Assembly (NCBI RefSeq): GCF_000819445.1
Contig: NZ_CP005286.1
Span: 2,294,001-2,358,000 of the forward strand
Source of the DNA: Corynebacterium humireducens NBRC 106098 = DSM 45392
Lineage (GTDB): Bacteria > Actinomycetota > Actinomycetes > Mycobacteriales > Mycobacteriaceae
Reading direction: 5' to 3'
DNA: 64,000 nt
The position numbers and the translations under genes are program-made. The notes under the pieces are model-generated. The model saw only the letters and a list, made by a program, of their open reading frames with translations. It searched no databases and was not told where the DNA came from. This document shows, piece by piece, positions 58,148-64,000 of the stretch (its first letter is position 1; every line of letters starts with the position of its first letter).

Positions 58148-58173
58148 GTCGATAACAGGTCAATAACAAGTCA
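58148..58173. repeat. 11-bp direct repeats upstream of porH
   Basis: GTCGATAACAG, GTCAATAACAA and GTCAA follow each other with an 11-bp period, one helical turn. ATAACA spaced this way resembles the direct repeats bound by OmpR-type regulators such as MtrA. Confidence 0.4.
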
Positions 58174-58335
58174 ACCTCCGAGAGCGCCCGTAACACACCC
58201 GGGACAGAATTCGATTTAACGCCGGAACGTGCCGGGGAGACATTTTCACCCCACCCCCGAAATGGGGAAAGCCGCCCCCTGCGCCCCGGAAAGGGGCGTG
58301 GGGACGGCGATCGGAGAGGCGTCGATAAGCGGGGA

Positions 58336-60015
<1,680 letters not shown>

Positions 60016-60096
60016 TCACGTCTGCGCTCCAACAGGCGCCCGCGACGGCACGGTCGGTGAGTGTGGCCCAACCTCACCCGCTGAAGACATCGATTT

Positions 60097-60123
60097 CTGG
60101 CACTCACTCAATTTGAGTGCTAA
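60097..60123. promoter_or_regulatory. CIRCE (HrcA) operator of groEL2
   Basis: CTGGCACTC-N9-GAGTGCTAA matches the CIRCE consensus TTAGCACTC-N9-GAGTGCTAA with mismatches only in the first three bases. It lies 115 bp before groEL2. Confidence 0.92.
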
Positions 60124-60193
60124 ACCGTTTCTAGCAGTCGATGCGGTCGAGTGCAAGGCACGGGGCGGGTGCGGCGGACTAATCTGGGGCGGC

Positions 60194-61558
60194 ATGAGCA
60201 CATCCCCGAACCTTGACGCACTCCGTACCCATATAGAGGGACAGCGCGAACGCATTTTCCGCGACCTCTCCGAGATCGTCGCCTTCGACTCCGTCCACGC
60301 CGAGCCCGGCCACGAGGAGGACGCCGCCGGCGCCGCCGAGTGGACCCGTCAGGCGCTTGCCGACGCCGGCCTCGACGTCGCCACCCACCCCACCGTCGAC
60401 GGTTCGACGGCGGTGATCGGGCGTCGGGAAGCAGCGCCCGGCATGCCCACCGTCCTCCTCTACTCCCACCACGACGTCGTCCCCGCCGGAGACCACGCCC
60501 TGTGGACCTCCCCGCCCTTCGAGCTCACCGAGCGCAACGGCCGCTGGTACGGCCGCGGCGCCGCGGACTGCAAGGGGAACCTGGTCATGCACCTGGCCGC
60601 CCTGCGCGCCCTGGAGGATCTCGGTGGCACCGACCTGGGACTCATCGTGCTGGTCGAGGGGTCTGAGGAGCGCGGCGGCGAGGGCCTGGAGCACCTGCTG
60701 CAGACCCGGCCCGAGCTGTTCCGCGCCGACGTCATCCTCATCGCCGACTCCGGCAACGCCGCCGTGGGCGTGCCGACGCTGACCACCTCCCTCCGCGGCG
60801 GCGGGCAGGTCGTGGTCACCGTGGACACCCTGCGCGCGCCGCTGCACTCCGGCCAGTTCGGCGGCGCGGCCCCCGACGCGGTGGCCGCCCTGGTCCGCAT
60901 CCTCGACTCGCTGCGCGACGAGCACGGCCGCACGGTCATCGACGGCGTCGACTGCACACGCAGGTGGGAGGGCGAGCCCTACACCCCGGAGGACTTCCGC
61001 CGCGACGCCGGCCTGCTCGAGGGCACGCAGATCATGGGCACCGCGGACGACGCCCCCGCCGACATGGTGTGGTCGCGCCCGGCCGTCACGGTCACCGGAT
61101 TCACCTCCACGCCGGTCGCGGAGGCCGTCAACGCCGTGCCCGCCACCGCCCAGGCGAAGCTCAACGTGCGCGTGCCGGCGGGGCTCGACGCTGACGAGGT
61201 CATGGACAGGCTCGTCGACCACCTGCAGGCGCACGCCCCGTGGGGCGCGCACATCGACATCGAGGTGCAGGAGAAGAACCAGCCCTTCTCCGCCGACTCC
61301 TCCGGCCCCGCCCTCGCCGTGCTGCGCCGCTGCCTGGCCGACGCCTACGGCGCCGAGGACGCCGTGTCCCTCGGCTCCGGCGGTTCCATCCCGCTCACCC
61401 TCGCCCTCCAGGAGGCGTTCCCCGAGGCGGAGATCGCACTCTTCGGGGTGGAGGAACCGCAGTGCACGATCCACTCCCCGGACGAGTCCGTGGACCCCAC
61501 GGAGATCATGAACGTCGCGGTCGCGGAGGCGGCGTTCCTGCAGGCCTGGGGACGTTGA
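60194..61558 (+). CDS. M20-family dipeptidase/metallopeptidase
   Basis: The 454-aa protein has the M20 zinc ligands and catalytic residues: LLYSHHDVVPAG (His and Asp), RGAADCKGNL (bridging Asp), VEGSEERGGEGLEHLL (catalytic Glu-Glu) and the final IHSPDESV (His). It should hydrolyse dipeptides or related amides in the cytosol. TAATCT 8 nt before the ATG and no Shine-Dalgarno suggest a leaderless mRNA. It is divergent from groEL2. Confidence 0.93.
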   Translation: MSTSPNLDALRTHIEGQRERIFRDLSEIVAFDSVHAEPGHEEDAAGAAEWTRQALADAGLDVATHPTVDGSTAVIGRREAAPGMPTVLLYSHHDVVPAGDHALWTSPPFELTERNGRWYGRGAADCKGNLVMHLAALRALEDLGGTDLGLIVLVEGSEERGGEGLEHLLQTRPELFRADVILIADSGNAAVGVPTLTTSLRGGGQVVVTVDTLRAPLHSGQFGGAAPDAVAALVRILDSLRDEHGRTVIDGVDCTRRWEGEPYTPEDFRRDAGLLEGTQIMGTADDAPADMVWSRPAVTVTGFTSTPVAEAVNAVPATAQAKLNVRVPAGLDADEVMDRLVDHLQAHAPWGAHIDIEVQEKNQPFSADSSGPALAVLRRCLADAYGAEDAVSLGSGGSIPLTLALQEAFPEAEIALFGVEEPQCTIHSPDESVDPTEIMNVAVAEAAFLQAWGR

Positions 61559-61640
61559 CGCGGAAAGTTGGGGGTGAACATGAGGTTAAATTCGGCGAAC
61601 GGGTTGCAAAGAGGGTGGCGCGAATCATAAACTCGCAATC

Positions 61641-61703
61641 GTGACGTACACCAACATCGATCTTCAGCTAGTAGCCGAGGCTACGAACCCCAGTGCGGGC
61701 TAG
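61641..61703 (+). CDS. Putative 20-aa leader peptide
   Basis: GTG at 61641 opens a 20-codon frame, MTYTNIDLQLVAEATNPSAG, ending at TAG 61703. A TTGCAA...CATAAA promoter-like pair ends 9 nt before the GTG, so the transcript could begin at the start codon (leaderless). The two Leu codons are CTT and CTA, rare in this GC-rich genome. Its end runs into the first arm of the attenuator-like structure. Translation is not proven. Confidence 0.5.
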   Translation: MTYTNIDLQLVAEATNPSAG

Positions 61704-61747
61704 GGACTGACTCCCCGCACCCTGGGGTAGTAGTCGTTAAGCTTTTT
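61688..61747 (+). promoter_or_regulatory. Attenuator-like alternative hairpins
   Basis: CCCCAGTGCGGG (61688-61699) can pair with CCCGCAccCTGGGG (61714-61727). Alternatively GACTCCCC (61709-61716) can pair with GGGGtagtAGTC (61724-61735), followed by GTTAAGCTTTTTC. The two folds share the same bases, so they exclude each other; the second looks like a terminator. An upstream GTAGCcgagGCTAC (61671-61684) is a third stem. Confidence 0.5.
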
Positions 61748-61813
61748 CGCCGCTGAAGAGTCGGTCCACTTAAACCAACCTTCCTTTCGAAGACCCTTTA
61801 GAGGACCGAAATT

Positions 61814-62329
61814 ATGTTCAACACCATTTCTGCACCCGTCACCACCTACGCTTCCGCTGACATCAAGCAGGATCCGTTCACCACGCGTTTCGGCAGCACC
61901 CACCGTCTGCCCCGTGGTATGCGTGACGAGGCCGCCGGCATGGCCTGGCCGCTGTTCATCGCCACCTACGCCCCCGCCGCAGACATCCGCATCTCCCACA
62001 TGGAGGCCACCCGCGGCCGTGGCGGTCAGCAGCACTACACCGCCGAGATGATCCGCACCTCCAAGACGGAGCAGCCGGTCACCTCCACCCACGACATCAC
62101 CGCCATGGGTCCGACCTCCGCCGCGTCCCACCTGCTGGCCGACGCCGGCCGCCACGTCGAGATCCTGGCCTTCCACCAGACCGAGCTCTACGAGGCCACC
62201 ATCACCTTCGTCAAGGTCGCCCACCAGAACAACGAGAACCGCACCGCCTGGGCCATGGGCTTCGGGGCCACCAACGAGGCCTCCATCGCCGCCGCCCTGG
62301 CCTCCGGTGCACAGCGCATCTACGGCTAG
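61814..62329 (+). CDS. Stand-alone protein resembling the LeuA regulatory domain
   Basis: The 171-aa protein has an N-terminal part of no known type and a C-terminal half (GPTSAASHLLADAGRHVEILAF ... EATITFVKVAHQNNENRTAWAMGFG ... ASIAAALASGAQRIYG). That half follows the pattern of the allosteric leucine-binding domain of 2-isopropylmalate synthase (GPxxAxVxAL..G..V.VLDYxEH ... WGVG...SI..ASL.A). The catalytic barrel is absent. AGAGGACC precedes the ATG. With its attenuator-like leader it could be tied to leucine supply. The match is by eye only. Confidence 0.6.
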   Translation: MFNTISAPVTTYASADIKQDPFTTRFGSTHRLPRGMRDEAAGMAWPLFIATYAPAADIRISHMEATRGRGGQQHYTAEMIRTSKTEQPVTSTHDITAMGPTSAASHLLADAGRHVEILAFHQTELYEATITFVKVAHQNNENRTAWAMGFGATNEASIAAALASGAQRIYG

Positions 62330-62747
62330 TCCCCCACCGTCCTCACCCTCGGAGACCCACAGAGAGGCGGTGACATGGGCACACCCACGCCCCCGGTACG
62401 AGTAGCCGACAAGTGCGGAACCTGAGTCAGGTTCCGCACTTTTCTTTTTCCGGGCCCCACCTCGCGAATGTATGAACAAGGTGTCCCCCGGGAGGGGCGC
62501 AACACACCCTTATATAACAGTCTCGGATAGACTGGGACCTCGTTGGCCGCGCCGCCTCAACCGACGCCGCCTCAATCTTGGGTGTTTCTCAGTGCTCTCA
62601 TTCCTCTCGTCTGCCCGCCACCACACCCGGCGGGGATACAGGGAGCAACTGCCGCTGGGGGCAGCACGCACGTTGGCGACGACAACCACGGCACCGCGGT
62701 TCTCGCCTTGTCCTGTCCGCTCCACGCGAAGGGGAACATCGCCGACG
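62330..62747. other. 418-bp gap between the LeuA-like gene and mrpA
   Basis: It holds the terminator at 62413-62447, promoter-like TATAAC (62513-62518) and TAGACT (62528-62533) hexamers, and a direct repeat CGCCGCCTCAA (62550-62560 and 62565-62575). A 5' leader of about 200 nt for mrpA follows. I see no gene in it. Confidence 0.6.
62413..62449 (+). terminator. Terminator of the LeuA-like gene
   Basis: GTGCGGAACCTGAGTCAGGTTCCGCAC (62413-62439) is a near-continuous palindrome followed by TTTTCTTTTTC. Confidence 0.92.
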
Positions 62748-64000
62748 TGCTGTTACTTCTTGCTGCCCTGACCATCACCTCGCTGGTCGCCCCATTCCTC
62801 ATACGTTCGCTCGGCCGGGCCGCCTTCGGACTCCTCGCGATCGTGCCGGCCGCCGGCTTCCTCTGGGTGCTGTCGCTGTTCACGTCCGGCCGCTTCGCCG
62901 ACGGCGGGGAGCTGCGCTACTCCCGGGAGTGGATGACGGCCGCGCACCTCGACCTGGAGTTCCGGCTGGACTCCCTGGCGGGCCTGTTCAGCCTGATCAT
63001 CCTCGGTGTCGGCGCGCTCGTGCTGTTCTACTGCTGGGGCTACTTCGACTCGAATCCCCGGCGCCTGGCGATCTTCGGCTCCCAGATGGCGGCCTTCGCC
63101 ATGGCCATGTTCGGCCTGGTGACCTCGGACAATCTCCTGCTGATGTACATCTTCTGGGAGATCACGTCGGTGCTGTCCTTCCTGCTGGTGGGCTACTACG
63201 GCGAGCGGGCGTCGTCACGGCGCTCCGCCAGCCAGGCCCTCATGGTGACCACCCTCGGCGGCCTGGCGATGCTGGTCGGCATCATCCTCTTCGGCCGTCA
63301 GACGGGCGTCTGGAGCCTCTCCGGGATCGCCGCGTTCACGGAGGTCCCGCACACCCCGCACATCACGGCGGCGATCGTCCTCATCCTGGCGGGCGCGCTG
63401 ACCAAGTCCGCGATCGCCCCCGGCCACTTCTGGCTGCCCGGCGCGATGGCCGCCCCCACGCCGGTGTCGGCCTACCTGCACTCCGCGGCGATGGTGAAGG
63501 CGGGCATCTACCTGGTGGCCCGCCTCGCACCGGACTTCAACGTGGTGAACACGTGGCACCTGGTGGTCATCCCGCTGGGCCTGCTGACCATGCTCATGGC
63601 CGGGTGGATGGCGCTGCGCCAGAAGGACCTCAAGCTGGTTCTCGCCTACGGCACGGTCTCGCAGCTGGGCTTCATCACCGCGACGGTGGCGATCGGCTCG
63701 CGGGAGGCGATGCTCGCCGGGCTGGCGCTGACGTTCGCGCACTCCCTGTTCAAGGCGACCCTGTTCATGATCGTCGGTGCCATCGACCACACCACCGGCA
63801 CGCGTGACATCCGCGAGCTCTCCGGCCTGGGCCGGAGGCAGCCGTTCATCGCGGGGCTGGCGCTGCTGTCGGCGCTGTCGATGGCGGGTGTGCCGCCGCT
63901 GTTCGGCTTCGTCGCGAAGGAGTCCGTCCTGGAGGCGGTCATGCACGAGGAGCTGCTCATCGGCATGCCGCGGAACATGATGCTCGTGGCGATGGTGCTC
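62748..64000 (+). CDS. mrpA: Na+/H+ antiporter Mrp subunit A (5' part)
   Basis: The visible 417 residues start at GTG 62748 (MLLLLAALTITSLVAPFLIRSLG) and run off the window. The proton-translocating domain of MrpA/NuoL-type subunits is clear: LMYIFWEITSVLSFLLVGYY, ALTKSAIAPGHFWLPGAMAAPTPVSAYLHSAAMVKAGIYL and LAYGTVSQLGFI. Mrp antiporters export Na+ for pH and salt tolerance. The start is uncertain: AAGGGG lies about 12 nt upstream. Confidence 0.9.

Larger units (their letters stand above)
57932..58335. other. 404-bp control region between groEL2 and porH
   Basis: No gene is convincing here. On the minus strand it holds, in order, a G/C hairpin after groEL2 (58272-58306), a direct repeat (58148-58173), a GlxR-like site (58096-58111), and a TTGACG...CAAAAT promoter-like pair near 58015-58045 that would give a porH leader of about 80 nt. 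Confidence 0.65.

Noticed and set aside
62375..62425. 16-aa frame MGTPTPPVRVADKCGT with AGAGAGG upstream
   Set aside because: It runs into the terminator stem at 62413 and lacks any other support; probably chance.

Overview
The window is high-GC chromosomal DNA from a Corynebacterium (Mycobacteriales). Three things point there: the 42-aa and 57-aa porin genes porA and porH beside groEL2, an S-layer protein of the PS2/CspB family, and a gene order (ispD-carD-radA-disA-carbonic anhydrase-mutY-clpC-lysS-panC-folKBPE-ftsH-hpt-tilS-dacB-ppa-ppk2-porA-porH-groEL2) that I recall as the order in C. glutamicum. I could not assign a species. I found no insertion sequence, prophage, CRISPR array, tRNA or rRNA.

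Layout. 0-6.6 kb: partial ispD, carD, a lipoprotein, radA, disA (c-di-AMP synthase), an anchored extracytoplasmic protein, a beta-carbonic anhydrase, mutY and a 56-aa DUF4236 gene. 6.6-17.5 kb: clpC with a candidate ClgR site, a secreted CAP-domain protein, an MFS exporter, a large upstream region leading to an S-layer protein gene, a LuxR-type DNA-binding protein, a DUF418 membrane-protein gene carrying two single-base frameshifts, and lysS. 17.5-23.1 kb: a CitB/CitA-type two-component system divergent from a CitMHS citrate transporter, a DUF456 protein and flavohemoglobin. 23.4-28.7 kb: a Tat-exported PhoX-family phosphatase, then an overlapping operon of a CstA-family transporter, an 87-aa protein ending in Cys-Cys and an ArsA/Get3-type ATPase.

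28.7-39.4 kb: a long minus-strand housekeeping run (dacB, tilS, hpt, ftsH, folE-folP-folB-folK, DUF3180, DUF6779, a Rossmann protein and an unusual PanC-like protein) with 1-10 bp overlaps or gaps at most junctions. 39.4-49.1 kb is accessory: hyuAB (hydantoinase/oxoprolinase) between dacB and ppa, a secreted S1-type protease, an AraC regulator with a TfdB-like phenol hydroxylase, and an ABC-F ATPase preceded by a leader peptide and an SD-sequestering hairpin. 49.2-55.5 kb: rhodanese, MarR and a 1295-aa Pls/PosA-type peptide synthetase, then an HNH protein. 55.7-60.1 kb: TetR, ppk2, porA, porH and groEL2 with a CIRCE operator. 60.2-64 kb: an M20 peptidase, a candidate attenuator with its own small ORF ahead of a stand-alone LeuA-regulatory-domain-like protein, and the start of mrpA.

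Many starts lack a Shine-Dalgarno sequence and have a TANNNT hexamer 6-8 nt upstream, consistent with widespread leaderless transcription. The strongest candidates for undescribed biology are the two leader-peptide/attenuator arrangements (49.0 and 61.6 kb), the CstA/CC-tail/ArsA operon, and the S-layer locus with its adjacent solo LuxR protein.
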